Source: Boswellia sacra (taxonomy: Eukaryota > Streptophyta > Magnoliopsida > Sapindales > Burseraceae). From it: 64,000 nucleotides of DNA. Below are positions 21,427 to 36,300 of this stretch, one piece after another (the first letter of the stretch is position 1; each line of letters opens with the position of its first letter). The DNA is taken from NCBI GenBank assembly GCA_013180625.2, contig SNVD02013892.1:1-64000 (forward strand), given 5' to 3'. A program made the position numbers and the translations under genes. The notes under the pieces are model-generated. The model saw only the letters and a program-made list of their open reading frames with translations, was not told where the DNA came from and made no database searches.

Positions 21427-24124
21427 ATGGGGTGCACTTCTTCAATATACGCTCTGGGGAGGAAGAAGAAGGTGATTATCCCTGAAGTGGTGGTGTTTGT
21501 TCCCTCTGTGCGAATCCCTGTACAATCTGATCTCCAAAGGGCACTTAAAGGATTGATTCCTCGCGAGCTTGTAGATAGGTTGGCTTGTCTGAGGAATCAG
21601 ATTGTGTTGGTGGCCGAGGACACAGGTGATCAGCTTTCACAATCCTGTTATTTCTTTTCCCGTTTTGTGTTGTTGCTCAGGGAAAGAGTCAAAGAACTGC
21701 AATTACATGTACTTCTAATTTGGCTTGATGGATAATGATTCAAACGGCTCAGAATTTTAGCCTGGAGCTCTCCATCATCTATTATAGCAACATTTGTAGG
21801 GTATTCTTTTACTAAAGGGAATTTTGATTCTTGTAGATGGATCAGCTGTTACAGAATTACGGCGGGCACTGGAGGACTACTTGTCACTTTTACTTGGGCT
21901 TACAAAGAAAGGTATTAGAAATTAGAACTCTCACTTCCTTTGTAGTTATATCTCTCTTTCTGCAATAAATGACCTTCATATATTGCAGAACATGGCCTTG
22001 ACGACGTGGTAGAGTTCAAGTGGAAAAATATAGATGGAAGACAAGTAAGAGAGCACAAAAGCCATTTTTACTTCTTCTGTATTTACCTTCACTATATTTA
22101 TATAGTCTAATAATTGGACCTGAAATTTGACAAGCAGGAAATCTGTGTGGCAAACTCCTGGTTTGAATTACTATCTGTTCTGCACATGATGGCTATGCTG
22201 ACATTATCAGAGGCTAACTCATTGATGATCCCCAAGGACTACGCTGGTTCTGGCGTGAGGGTTGTATCTACAGGTTCATAATTTATTCACATGGCTTTGT
22301 ATGACTATTTTTGATCCACTCATGTATTAAAATTCTAAGCTGATGAATGAGGATTTCAAACATTTGAAATCAGATTGTAAGAGAGATGCTGTTGATTTAT
22401 TGCTTAAGGCATCGGGGTACCTGGACTTCTGTGTCAAGAATGTACTAATACGCATACCACCAGATATCAAGTATGGTGATAAGGATTGGGTTAACTTTCT
22501 TAACAACACTTTGATATCGACCTTTCTCATTGAGAAAATATGTGATTTCAGGAACAGGTTGCCAAAAGATGTGCAGGATGGTCTATTGAAAGCTATATCC
22601 ATTCAAGCACTAGGCCAGGTATCTAGCCTAAATAAGTTGTAATCTAAATTTGATTTGTCTCTGACATAGATAATGAATTTTTAATATATAATATTCTATA
22701 AGACAAACAAAACTAGCATTCTCAAATTTGGGGTTGAATCGCTCTTTTATGATGTTATCTGTATTCAGTATTGTGATCAGTGATATATGTGTTTTCATCC
22801 CTTTAACTACATCAAAACTATAATGCCTAGAAACTAAAAGAAAACTTGTGTTCATTTCTGATTAAATGCACAAAAGGATTCTGCATTGGACGAGGGTTTT
22901 ATTTGTGTTTGATCTTTTGATTTAAATTCAAATAATATATTAGTATGCAGCTAATGATGAGCGAGCGGGATGTTATATTCCTGTATCATTTACGATCTAG
23001 TCTGGTGGGTTTAGCAACATCTTATCTTTGATGCTAATATCAGGGAACTGAAATTCAACTTGGTTTAGCTGTTGAAAGTCAGAAGGCCACTTTATCAGTC
23101 AAGAGGAGATTAGCATGTGAGCTGCTAGTCTATTATAGTCAGGTGTGTAATTAAATTCTGAACCTTTATCGTATTGGAATTTGATGGTTAAAGTGACACA
23201 ACAGGTAGACATGTAGATTTGAATCATTTTACAAGTGAATCTAAGAAAATAAGATGTATGTTTGGCTGTTTTGTGTGCAATTTTCTCCTTATAAGCTTGT
23301 TTGTTCTATCTTTGAGCAGGCATATCAATGCTTGTCCAGATGTGACATTAGTCACGGTTATGGAAAGAAGCAGCTCTGGTTCATCAAGTGGAAATTTCTT
23401 GAATCAAAGGTCTTTTTATTCATTGTTTCTCAGATTATGAAATTTATGCTGCTGAGATCAGTAAATTTGTACATCACATTCTAATTACTCTGCAAAATAC
23501 CATCAGGCTGCAGCTTACTATTACCATGGACTTGTCCTTGACAAAGGCAGTGAACCATCTTGCCATGCGAGTGCCGTGTGTTGTTTCCTTGCTGCAGAAG
23601 AACTTCTTGTGGAGAGCAAGAAGGCCTGCTTGAGCTTTTGCCTTGCAGCTCCTGTAACCAGGTTGCTTCCTACTTGAGTTATATTTGGCTCATGAAATGT
23701 TTGTCTTTTTATTTATCACGTAGTTTTTTTTTTTTTTTTCTTTTCTCTTTTGTTATGGCAGATCTCCTCCACTATGGGGTGCTATGAAACTTTTACATCA
23801 GAAAATTCCAGAAGTTGCATCAAGGAAGTCTCAGATGTATGGCTACCTCTTAGAAGAAGAGAAGTAAGCATCTTCTACTCATTTTTCCTCTGTAATCTCC
23901 CACAAAATATAAGGGTAGATTTATGTAACATAGTGACCACATTGATAATATGTAGGGCTCTTCAAGCATTACCAGAGCTTCCAGATTTCCAACTGTCACT
24001 TGCACCTGATGACTATGAATTGCCTGAGATGGATCAAGCTTGGAACAGAGACAACTGGGACATTGAGAGCCAGCCCCTGAAAGAGCATCTCAAAGATTGT
24101 GAAAACGACATTGAAACTGAATAA
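21427..24124 (+). CDS. BRO1-domain protein (endosomal-targeting BRO1-like), 11 exons
   Basis: Exons 21427-21625, 21837-21911, 21989-22044, 22138-22273, 22374-22470, 22552-22618, 23044-23142, 23320-23409, 23507-23661, 23762-23863, 23956-24124; all junctions are GT-AG and give 414 aa. It matches plant single-domain BRO1-like proteins, relatives of ALIX/Bro1 that bind ESCRT-III on endosomes. Seen: MGC start, a likely myristoylation (Gly2) plus palmitoylation (Cys3) signal followed by basic KKK at 13-15; BRO1 solenoid through most of the chain, with ACELLVYYSQAYQCL and AAAYYYHGLVLDKG blocks typical of the domain's helical hairpins; acidic C-terminus. A 5' UTR intron is likely (GTAAGT at 21009, AG at 21390-21391). 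It converges with the CASP-like gene. No ubiquitin-binding or coiled-coil extension as in full ALIX. Confidence 0.88.
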
Positions 24125-24963
24125 AATGCTTGTACCGCTTTCCTTTTTTATGACTTATTTTTGTTTCTGTAGTTTAATAGACCTTGTGATTTTTGCCTGC
24201 AAAACTTGTTTTCATTTGAGCCAATATATTACTACATATAACTTCGAGCTAGGATGTTGAGTTTCTGGATCTAGCTTACCCATGCCTGTAAATCAATTAA
24301 TTGTTCAGATCATACATGTTCAATACCACCTGATCCATCAAACTCAAAGGAAGACCTGAGCGTCATAGTCATGCACTTCCTGCAGTTTTCTGATTAACAC
24401 TTGGAATGCAAAATTTCTTTTGTAACTGTGGGCATACTACTTTTTATTTTTTATTTTTTATTTTTTTCCATGTTCAATGTATTTGTAGTTTAAAGTCATT
24501 CTATATTATTAGTAAGTAAACAGAAAATGAGCAGAACTTTACGGGATGACTCAAATACTGGTACAGGATCAATTGAATCTACTCAATCTGGATATCTGCA
24601 ATTCTTGATACTTTTCTGGTTGCTTATACTCTGAATCAATAATTATATGGTAAATTGGTGAGTTATCTACAATCAAAAGCAAAATCCTTTTATGTTAAAG
24701 CTAGTGTGTATATAAAAAGTATAACAAACATCAAATATTAGATGGCATTAAATGATAATTAAGAGCCAAAAAGGGAAGAGATTTGAAGGCCAATAATGGG
24801 TGTTTATGCTTAATGACATTTTCAACCGTGACAAAGTCATGAAGTGAGTGCTATTTACAATAATATTGCTATGCTGCAAATTCCCATAAGAAGTTTCTGA
24901 TGAAACTGAACAAGTGAAAGCAAAACAAAACGAAGGTTAAATTCTTATTTCCCTTCCAGTGAT
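24125..24963. other. Convergent intergenic region (3' ends of BRO1 and CASP-like genes)
   Basis: Holds both 3' UTRs. A pyrimidine-rich TTTTTATTTTTTATTTTTT run at about 24440 is visible. No other feature. Confidence 0.6.
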
Positions 24964-25723
24964 TCACTCATTTCGAGACATGAGTTTGTTGGCAGACATA
25001 ATAGTGAGTGCAAAGTAGGAGAAGAAAGCCAAATAAGATAGCACAAGAGATATCAACGCTCTGTTGCAAAATCTGCTCACGTTCTCACATACAGCCATCC
25101 ACCCTAACTTCTCTTCTCCATATCGACTCACATAACCGACTGCAGTCGCTGCAGCACATCCCGATATCAGCAGCACCATGATCGCCTGCAATACAATTTC
25201 ATTAACAGAAAAAAAAATGTACATTTCCCATCAAACTTAAACTTTGAAGACATGCCTAGAAACAAAATAATAATTTGCTTACAATGTCATGCACAAATAG
25301 GAGAAAACATTTCCTGAGATGTAACCCGGAACGGCCAAGAATGCAAACAAAGATCAGTGATAGCACAGAGGAAGTACACGCTGTTATGTTCACACCAAGC
25401 AAGAACCTGAAGCAGAATTTAACCAAAGGAAATATGGGGTAAATATTACCATGTCACAATTTATTTTCTGAATGTCAAGATTTGTGGTAATTTATTCATC
25501 CAAGAGCTCAAAGAAAGAGTAGCATTTACTACCTACATGCGGATGTGTAACTGTAGCGGGCAACGAAATTGATCCCAAATATCAGGACAGATTGGGCGCT
25601 GGTGACCAGAACAGAGATTGCAGCCAAGGCGAAAGCAATGGCTAATATTCTGAGCATAACCTGAGCCATGAAGGAGCTTCTTTGCAGAGGATTTGCAAAT
25701 TTGGCACCTATCTCTGACGCCAT
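24964..25723 (-). CDS. CASP-like protein (CASPL1 group), four-helix membrane protein
   Basis: Three exons on the minus strand: 25533-25723, 25283-25406, 24964-25185, giving 178 aa. The start is the ATG at 25721-25723; an upstream in-frame extension begins only with GTG. CASP-like (DUF588) proteins form plasma-membrane scaffold domains related to those of the Casparian strip; most have no known job. Seen: short cytosolic N-terminus with NPLQRSS, four hydrophobic segments (about residues 20-45, 64-86, 98-120, 145-168), the TM1 pattern RILAIAFALAAISVLVTSAQ, conserved YSYTSACRFLLGVN, and the TM3 signature LLISGCAAATAVGYV followed by a W/C-containing loop (GWMAVCENVSRFCN). It resembles subgroup 1F/1E most. 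No frame damage. Confidence 0.88.
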
Positions 25724-26505
25724 TAGAGACACTTAACTTTGCCAGAGATATAGAAACAATTTACTGGGCAATACTGGGGGTAGCCATGTGCCCTGATAAA
25801 TAAGACTATGTGAAGGTTATCTGCACCTGGCACAAAACCCAGAAGAGGAGAAAATCCAAATTTATTGAGAATCTGAGATATAAAAAGCCTGGAAAGGAAA
25901 AGCCATAATAATGGTTTTATGCTGCCAAGTCAATGCACTCTTGCATTCTAGATCTAAAACATTAATCAAGTCATTGTGATTGGATTTATATGTGTTACGT
26001 TTTGATTGCTATAGCTTACCAAGTAATTGTGCTGCGATCTAATTCTTCTCAAGTCATGCAAGCTTCCATTCTCATTGGGTCAGCACATTTTCTGCCTTAC
26101 TATAATTATTTGTTGTCATTATTCTAATTTGCTTACATTTTACTTCAACTTTATTAAAAGTAGGCTTAATTTGTGTCTTAAGTAACATTTGAAAACTACA
26201 TAAATTCACTTAAAATTTGTATATTTAATATTTTTTACATGGTTTTCAATATAATTTATAACGTTATAGAGGATTTATACAATTTTCAAAAAAATTTACG
26301 TAATTTTTTAGCACTTAACATATGTATTTATGGTACACATTAATATTACCCCTTTATTAAAAGCTAACTAAAGTGTAAAAAACTATTAGTGTAATAAGAA
26401 GCTTTACATATTTGGTCAACATATTTTCTATTATATTTATACCCTTTATCCGCCTTTGTTCAAAAACTTTTCTCAATTGATCATTATGGTTCAAAAATGA
26501 GAATT

Positions 26506-26544
<39 letters not shown>

Positions 26545-27387
26545 TAAATATTTAAAACATAAATTAACTCAAATCCATTCAAATTTGATTAATTCAACAT
26601 TCCATTGGTTGATTGAATTGGATTTTCAATTTTTACCTAAACTTGTGGAAACTAAAATGATGGAAAAATAATGATTAAATGTGTTTTATTTATCACATTT
26701 TTATAACTTCTTAAATTTATTATTACATTTTATTAAACCAACGATATTTTCTTATAAACAGGTGGAATTATAATATAGAAATTCTTTTTGGAGGTATTTA
26801 TCACACAGTCATTTAAGTTTTTGAAATTTAACTTTTTTTTTTCTCAACAAAAGTTTATAAATTTAAAAATAATTATATTTTCATGTATAGTAAGCTTGAT
26901 CCTATCATAAAATAAGGGCATAAAAATTATTCTTAGCAATTTAATTGTGTCAAATAGCAGTTTCGAAATGAATTTTAATATAAAAATCTTTGAGATTTTA
27001 GGAGTAGATGTGTTTGAGTTAACTTTCAGGAAGCGAAAGACATAAACCCGGATGGAACGGCTCAGTGATAGAACAAGACATTCTTACGCCATCTAAAGTT
27101 TATCCTCATCCTGAACCCAAACACCATTGCCAAATTAAAGTTCTCTTGCCGCGATTTCATCATCGAATGAAATTCGAAAGTCTAAACCTTACCTCTCATT
27201 AACTGCGGAAAACAAGGTCTAATCCAGCATGTCGTTCCGTCGCAAAAACTCAGCTTAATCGTTCACGTTTCTTACAAGCAGTTTCTTCACGAGTTTTTCA
27301 TGCCCAAAACTGTCAGCTTCACCTCTCGCCACGCAATGCGTATAAAGCTCTCAACATTCATTACGTCCTGTCAGTATCTCCTTTGCT
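25724..27387. other. Divergent intergenic region between CASP-like and first PES-like genes
   Basis: AT-rich; includes a (TA)n microsatellite at 26507-26541. Both flanking genes are transcribed away from it, so it should hold both promoters, but I cannot point to a convincing TATA box for either. No ORF with recognisable content. Confidence 0.6.
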
Positions 27388-30300
27388 ATGACGACGATTG
27401 CAGCTTCTCTGACCGGTCTTTTACCGGCTTTTCGGCCAAGTCGGAGATACGTTGCGCTGAAAACGACGTCGAGGTTGTCGGAGAACGGATGTTTGAAGAT
27501 GAAGAATGCAGAATGTAAGAGAAAGAGATTGAAGGATTACTTCGAGGAGTCAAAGGACTTGATCAAGTCAGACGGTGGTCCACCTCGCTGGTTCTCACCA
27601 TTGGAGTGTGGGTCCCGCTCTCACGGCTCTCCTCTCCTTCTCTTTTTGCCGGGTCAGTCTAATTTGTTTGTTCGTTTCTGTGGCATTATTTGTAGCGGAA
27701 GGAGTTTTGAAATTTCAGGCAAAACAAACAGAGCTTTTGGGAATTTAAGTGACCTGGACTTCTTGTTTTGCTTTCTGTTAGCAATTTCATTTTTTTTAAA
27801 TTTTTATTAATATAATGAAGTGAGGCTTTCGTTTAGTATAGATTTAGAACTGTATATGAAAATAATAGTCATAATTTTGTTTCGTTCTCAATGTTGAAGG
27901 AATCGACGGTGTCGGGCTTGGACTAATAAAGCATCATCACGTGCTCGGAAAGTAAGTAATTTCCGAAATTTGATTGATTTACGGTGTGTTTGGGGGCTTT
28001 TTTTTTGTTAATTTATTTTGTTGTTATTAAAGCGGCTTCAGTTTCTGTTGTGGTATTTACTTAAGTGCTTTTGGAAATTCAGAAAGAAAAAAACACTTGA
28101 AGTGGTTTTTAAAGATGCACTTGATAAGTGCCTTTTTTAAAACACACTTGAGATTACAAAAGTGCTCTAGCTTTTATCTTGGAAATGCTTTTAAGTGCTT
28201 TCTTATATAAAATTTTTCTACTGAAAAGCATTCCCAAATTCATCTTTAATGTATTTATCAGAACAGTTGAAACTTCTTAAAATCGTTTCTAGCACCTATA
28301 GCTAACTTGCCCTTACTATCTAATCATCCAGCTTTCTTATCATTTCATTAGTTATGCTTCCTGATTTATTATTTCTTAATGAATGAAGGATATTTGACAT
28401 ATGGTGCTTGCATATTCCAGTCAAGGATCGAACATCATTTGCAGGTCTTTTTGTCCTTGTCAATTGCTCTTTTGTTCGTTTTTGTCATATACAATTGGAA
28501 TGAGAAATTCCAATCTCTATTATCATTATTATTAATTGTTGTGAGCAAAGAAAACCTCAAATTTAGCCCCATTTAATTCTGCATCCCAATTTCATGTTAC
28601 CAAATGGAGCCGTAACTTAATCCAGTATTCATACGATGCAGGCCTTGTGCAGCTGGTGGAGAAAACAGTAAGGTCAGAAAGTCAACGTTTACCAAGTAGA
28701 CCTGTTTATCTTGTTGGAGAATCTCTTGGGGCATGCATTGCACTAGCTGTTGCGTCTCGTAACCCTACTGTTGATCTTGTACTAATTGTGGCTAACCCAG
28801 GTGAAAAATCCATTTGTCTTGAGTCATTTTGTGGAATGATTTCATATTTTCTTGGGAAAAGAGAATTGTGGTTGAACTGATATATATATCGGAAGGGGGA
28901 AAAAAAAAAAAGAAAACTAAACTTTGAGGTTGCAACATGTGGACTATGAAAGTTCGTTAAACCAATCATATCAATATTACAGAATTAGAGCTGTCATTTC
29001 TAAGGAAAAATAATCTGTTTCAATACCAATTACCAAGTCTCTTGTTTTATAAACCTTACAAAAGATAATATTTGCTTATAGACCTAATTCGTGATCTTTC
29101 TCCAGCCACTTCTTTCAGCAAGTCACAGCTGCAGCCACTACTACCCATATTGGAAGTAATGTCTGACCAACTTCATCTTGCCCTGCCTTTTTTACTGAGC
29201 TCAATGATGACAGGTTCATCTTGTTCCACAAAATATTCATTTTCCTATTTGCCAGTTGTTCAAGATACTCATAAGTTCTTAGGTGGGTCCAGAATGCATC
29301 TCTTTAACATCATCCTTTTTCCTGATTATGGCATACCATTAACATGCTTGTGAGAAAATTTTAAGACATGTGTCTTATGAGATCCTTCTAAAACTTGTTA
29401 CATGTGACTCACTATTGTTTGGACCTGGGCAAAACGGGATTCTTTCGCCTTTGGCTTAGAATGTATCTAGAGTAGCTTTTAGAATATGTTATGTTGCAAC
29501 ATCAGATTCTTAATCACTTGTTTCTTTGAAATCCAGCAAATAACAGTTGTGCTTTCAGATAGTCACCAACAATCAACCGATAGAATTTAGCTGTTTAAGC
29601 CATTCTGTTTGGTTCTTGCTAGAAAGAAAGTGTACTGGAGTTAACTTTTAGGTCTACGCTATTTATTACTCAAAAGAATGGAGCCAAACATTTGTCTATT
29701 GGGACAAATTCCGCCACTATGTGTCCTTTTGGGCTCCCGTTTCTAAGAACTTTCATGATATTTCTATTCTCGTTATCCATTTTAACTGAAAAGAGCAGTG
29801 GCTTAATTCCGTAAAGATAATCTTCTTTTTGGTCTAGGAGGGTTGTGTTTTTGTGAATTCTTGATAGATTTTTTTTGAGTTGTCTCTGTATAGAATCAAT
29901 GTCTCTTCTTATGTATACATATATTTATAGTTTACCTGTCCACATTTATATTTTCTCATTTGGATCATTCCATATAACAAATATGTATCTTATAAAAATA
30001 TTTTTTGGTCTGTTTGAAATGAATGATGAAAGGGGTTCAGCTTAAGGCCGGGCCAGGATGCACAATATAATTTCGACCAAGTCCCAAGTAACCTTTTTGT
30101 TTTGTTTTTGTTTATTAGCTTTTTGCTTTTAAGAAAGAAATATGTGAACAGATATAAAGAAATGCATATTGTATTCTTTTTAATCTATTGAAAAAGAAGC
30201 CTTTATCTTTTCTTTTTCTGTCATTTTTTCATTTGTCCTAATAGATTTTTCTTCTAAATATGTAGCTGTTGGTCATCCCTCTACGTTGCTCTTGAATAAT

Positions 30301-33300
30301 GGTAGCACTTGAAAAAGCCGTTTGTCAGATTTATGTTTCCTTATTGTGGCTTTATTAGGTTTGGAGAGGGATTTTTTAGCACTTAGTTGTTTAAACTCTA
30401 TGATTTTTTTCCTTTTTTTTTTTTTTTTTTGATAACGGATATTGTACATTCAAAACATTCAGGCTGCTTTTATTTTATTTTGCCAAACCAAAGATCTCTT
30501 GCACTAGGAGTAAGGGAAACTAAGTCACCACATAAACTTTTTAACAAGTGATCCAGCAATAGTTTTGCATACATCTAGGTGACAAATGGTGTTACGTGTA
30601 TCAAGGTGATCTTTTGAAAACGGTGTCAAATAGCATGTTGATGTCACTTCCTCTGCAACAAACAGTTGGGTATCTATTTCAAGATTTTGCTGCAATCTCA
30701 TCTTACCTCTCTGTAAGTTTTAACTTTAAAATGTGACTTCATATGTGCATTTTATGTAACTGCATACTTGTGTTTGAAAAATTATCTATGAGATGATAAG
30801 CCTTGCCCCCAAAGGGATGCTAAAGGCATTTCCCTGCATTTGTCAATAAATCTGATGCTGACACCTCCACTGCTTGCTGTGCTTTTCACGAACATGCCAG
30901 ACATCGCTATCTATTCAAATATGTCAAAATATAATTCGCTTGCATGAGTTTGGAATTATATATCTTTGTATTTAATTGTTAAAGTAATTGCATGTGTTGA
31001 AGTTCTGGAAGAATTCATGTAGTGATGACTGTTTTGTGTTAGATCTCTCAAGTTGATGCTCATTCTTTAATTTTTCATTATGTGGGACCAAATTTTTTAG
31101 AAAGAAAAAATTATTTAAATCGCAGGTTCTCACTGACATCTTACCGCAAAAAGCACTGATCTGGAAGCTACAGATGCTTAAAACAGCTTCCTCGTTCGTC
31201 AATTCACAGCTTCATGATGTAGAAGCTCAAACACTGATACTTTGCAGGTCCTTTCTCTTAAAGCATAAGTGCATTTTGTTTCAGTAATAAAAAGAATATT
31301 TTTATGATAATACTTTTTGCGACTGAAATCACACCATTGCATCAGTGCTATGAGAGACATTTAGTCTCCTTGAAAAGTTATTGGTTATTCGGGTAAATGC
31401 AATCCAAATCAATCATAATTATGATACCTCTGCTTTCACTTGGACTGGTGGAAGCTAAAATGATAAAGAGAGATGGACCAGTTTAGTAACCTAAACTGCA
31501 TTATCACAAAATAAAAAGAGCTTATTTTTTATGCTACGAGAGTCATGCATGGAATTCTGCTTCTACCAAAAGGGTGTGTTACTATTCTAGCTGTTAAGAA
31601 TTGGTGGTAAAGCAATAGTTTGGCCCAGTCAAACATATGATTTATGAGCTATCAGTAGAATGTAAAAATTACAATACACAGCATCCTAATCTTCTTTCTA
31701 GGTTAGATATGAAACTTCCAAAGGCATTTTCCTGACGCAGCAAATGCTATTTATTGTTACTGTATGTTTATATATAAGCTTCCATAACCATAAGTACGAT
31801 GTTGGAGTATATAGTTCAATATTCTTTACAAAAATGATGGTGTTAAATTGACTCATGTCTTTTAGTGGAAGAGATCAATTGCTACCTAGTGAAGAGGAAG
31901 GTGAAAGACTTCGTAGTGCAATGCCTAAGTGTGAGATTCGTCATTTTTGGGGCTGTGGCCATTTTCTACTCATGGTAAATGATCTTGGTGTGAGTATTTG
32001 TTTATGTGCTAGTGTGAGGTAAATATAATTGTCGTTTTTTTAAAATACATGGACTAACAAAATTCATGTTACAGATTTACTTGAAACAGAGAATTGAAAA
32101 CATAAAATCAGTGAGACTGCTGCCTAATTTTGTTACTGATGGAAAAAAGTGAATTCAAAGTTGGGGAAAACGAATATGTGAATATGATTGTATTTTTTAT
32201 ATTGCAACCAATTCAATATTTCCTAATGTAGAGCTATAATTTTTTAATGTTTGTTTTTCGTTTTTCTTTTTCCTTATATTTTGACTGAATTTTGTCTTAG
32301 CATTCTTAACCCGCCTTTTTGATCGTGTTTTATAATTATTAAAAGATAACAATGGGACTCTTGATAGGTTCAAGGCTAGACCTCCAATTAAGTTCACTTA
32401 TTCTAGGCGCAAGAAGTGAATTTCGATTAGGCGCTTGCTTTTTTTTTCCTTTTGCTTCTTTTTGTTGTTAAGTTTGCTATGCTGATAATAAGGTTTAGGG
32501 ACTGGGAGTTAGTTATTTTGTTGCTGAGTTGGAAAGGAGGGGTAGTTAGTTAGAGACTATTAAGGGAAAGAGAGAGAGAGAGAGAGGGAGAGAGAGAGAG
32601 AGAGAGAAGGCAGATGGGAATTCTGTTAGAATTGTGTTGTGGGGAGAGCTGGCAGACCTCTCGAAAGTCTGTTGCCTCACTCTACTGTTATCTCTAATTT
32701 TCTGAAATATTGAAAGTGGATTCCCAGTACTCTGTCTACTCAAGATGGCACTATTCTAATTTTCTCTTCTACTTTCCTGCTCTGGTTTGCTAATTGTGCT
32801 GTGTGTGAACTAGAACCTAACATTTTGGTGTCAGAGCAAACTTACCTGGGTATGGCCGGAAAGAAAGGGGAGGGGAGGGGAAGATGGATACACTTGAGGA
32901 GAAGGTTTAGCTGATGCAGAGTGATCTTAGCATTGTCAAGGATGGGTTGGCCAAAGTGCAGTTCCTGGAGCAGGGCATGGCGGCAATCCTGGAAAAGTTG
33001 GAGGCCTTGACAGCCGAAGGAAAGGAAAATACATATCGGTCTCCATCAATGTCAAGACAGAAAACCCCAATGGAGGAGGCGGGAGGAGGGACGCTTGCAG
33101 TCGTCGCTGGTGGAGGTGGAAACGAGGACTCAGGGAGAGGTGACATCAGGACCCGTCGCATCAAGATGCTGACGTATGACGGTGGAAATCCGGATGAGTG
33201 GGTATACCGGGTGGAACACTATTTCTCGTTGAATCGAATGTCAGAAAAGGAGAAGTTGATCGCGGCCGTTGTGTTGATGGAAGGCGAAGCTTTCGCCTGG

Positions 33301-36300
33301 CACCAGTGGGAAGAGTCGCGATGGGCTTTTCGATCGTAGGAGGAGTTGAAGACCCTGCTGTTGGAACGCTTTCGTGAGAATCAGGAGGGAATTTCGGAAC
33401 AGTTTTTGGCTCTCCAGCAAGAGGGGACTGTCAGAGAATACCGGCGACAGTTTGAGAAGATAGCGTCGGAGATGGGGGAGGTGCTGGAACATATACCAGA
33501 GGGCCAGTTCATCAATGGTTTGAGGCCTGATCTGAGGGCTGAGTTAAGGGCCTTTAGGCCCGTTGGGCTGGATCGGATCATGGGCTTGGCCCAGAAATTG
33601 GAAAATAAAAATGCTGTTCTGAAAAGTTGGAAATTCAGCTCTGTTTCAAGTGAAAGGAGGGGCGTCTCCCATTCTGGTTATCCACAGTCGAAGAACACCA
33701 ACCCCTATGTCGGCAGGACAACAGCAATGCCGGAAAAAGTCACCTGAAAAAGACTAGAGTTCCAATTCCACTGACTAATTGATGCTGAGTTGCAGTCCAA
33801 ACGGGAGAGAGGCTTATGTTATCGTTGTGACGAAAAATTCCATCCAAGCCATCGTTGTAAATTCAGGGAGTTGCAGGTGATGGTGGTGAAAGGAGAAATT
33901 GAGATGGTGCAAAAGGAAGAAAGAACCAACCATGGAGAACATTGAGCAGAATGCAACAAATTTAGGGGTGGTAGAGCTGTCTATGAATTCGGTAGTGGGG
34001 CTATCATCTCCTAAAACTATCAAGTTAACAAGGGAATTAGGAAGGGTAGAAGCAATGGTACTTATCGATCCTGGGGAGACCCATAATTTTATTTCCCGTA
34101 CCTTGGTTAAAAAACTTTCACTGCCCATGGAAAACACTAATGGTTATGGGGTCTTACTTGGCACTGGAACTCCAATTAAGGGAGAAGGGGTCTGCAGGAA
34201 TGTTAAACTGAGTCTGCAAGGTTTGATTATTGTTGAGGAATTTCTTCCTTTGGATTTGGCTAGTTCAGATATTGTTTTGGGAATGTCATGGTTGGAAAAC
34301 TTAGGTGTTATTAAGTTTGACTACAAAGCTTTGACAATGGAATTCCAGGTTGATAGGACTAGAGTTAAACTGCAAGGGGACCTAGGCCTGTGCAAAATTC
34401 AGGCTTCCTTGAAGAGTTTGATGAAAGCAGTAAAGGGTGGAGGGCAAGGAGTGTTACTGGAGTTAAATTCCCTATCTGTTGAGACTGTATCCGAATATCC
34501 AGAATTTCCCCAAGCAGTGAAAGAGTTGCTCCATGATTACCAGTCAGTATTTGAGCTGCCCCAAGGCTTACCCCCTAGTAGAGGACACGAACATGCTATA
34601 GTTTTAAAGGAGGGAATGCAACCAGTGAGTGTGAGATCGTACCGTTATCCACAAATTCAAAAGGATGAAATTGAGAAGTTTGTGTAGGAAATGTTGGCTG
34701 TTGGTGTGATAAGGGCTAGCAGCAGTCCCTTTTCCAGCCCAGTATTATTGGTTAAGAAGAAGGATGGGAGTTGGCGATTCTGTGTTGACTAGCGCGCCTT
34801 AAATCAAGTCACTGTACCCGATAAGTACCCTATTCCCATCATTGATGAACTTTTAGATGAGTTTTATGGAGCTTTTATGTTTTCCAAATTGGACCTTAAG
34901 TCTGGATATCACCAAATTCGAGTGCAGGCAGAAGATGTTTTTAAGATAGCATTCCGCACTCATAATGGCCATTATGAATCCTTGGTGATGCCTTTTGGTC
35001 TTACTAATGCACCCTCGACGTTTTAAGCTCTAATGAATGATGTTTTTAGAAATTTTCTACGAAAATTTGTGTTGGTCTTTTTGGATGACATTTTAGTTTA
35101 TAGCAAAAGCATGGGTGAACATGTACATCATTTGAGATTGTGTTGGAGACTCTTAGGCAGCATCAATTGTACGCCAATCGTAAAAAATGCATTTTTGTTC
35201 AGGACAGGGTGGAATACCTGGGGCATATAATCTCTGGAGATGGGGTGGCGGTTGACAATTCTAAGGTGGAAGTAATGCAACAATGGCCCACCCCTAGAAA
35301 TTTGAAGGAGCTGAGGGGGTTCCTTGGATTAACAGGATATTATAGAAAATTTGTGGAAGGATATGGCAATATAGCCTCTCCTTTGACAGAACAACTTAAG
35401 AAGGATAATTTTGGATGGAATGAACGAGCCAAGGAAGCTTTCCAAAAGTTAAAAAGAGCTATGACCACAGTCCCAGTTTTGGCTCTTCCCGATTTTAGCC
35501 AACCATTTATTATTGAGACGGATGCATCGGGGAGTGGATTGGGTGTTGTTTTGATGCAAGGGCAGCGACCAATTGCTTATTACAGTCATGTACTTCCCCA
35601 ACGTGCTCATTTGAAGTCGATATACGGGAGGGAATTGATGGCTGTTGCTTTGGCAATACAAAAATGGCGACCTTATTTGTTGGGCAGAAAGTTTGTAGTA
35701 AAAACTGATCAGAGGAGTCTTAAGTTCTTGCTGGATCAGAGGTTAGTTGCCGAGGAACATAAAAAATAGTTGTCTAAACTGATGGGATTCGACTTTGAGA
35801 TACACTACCATCCCGGTCTTGAAAATAAAGCTGTAGATGCTTTATCTCGTCAACCGGAATTGGCTGCTCTTTCTTTATCTCCCACCTTTGATAGTAGCCT
35901 GATACGAAAAGAAGTAGAAGCTGATGATGAAATGAGGCAACTCGAGGACTCCATCTTGGCTGGAACAGCAAAATCAGAAGGCTATGCAGTGATTCAGGAC
36001 CAGCTATTTTATTAGGGCAGATTGGTGCTGGTTAGTGGGTCAGAACTCATTTCGAAATTATTAAAGGAGTTCCATGACAGTCCTTTGGGGTGACATTCAG
36101 GTTTGTTAAAGACAATACAACGTATTTCCCATGAATTCTATTGGAAGGGAATGAAAAGAGATATCAAAGCCTATGTGGAGTCTTGTGGGATTTGCCAACA
36201 AAATAAATATTTGGCGATGTCTCCGGCTGGTCTCCTCCAGCCTATTTCTATTCCTAGTCAAGTTTGGGAAGACATTACAATGGATTTCGTGGAGGGTTTG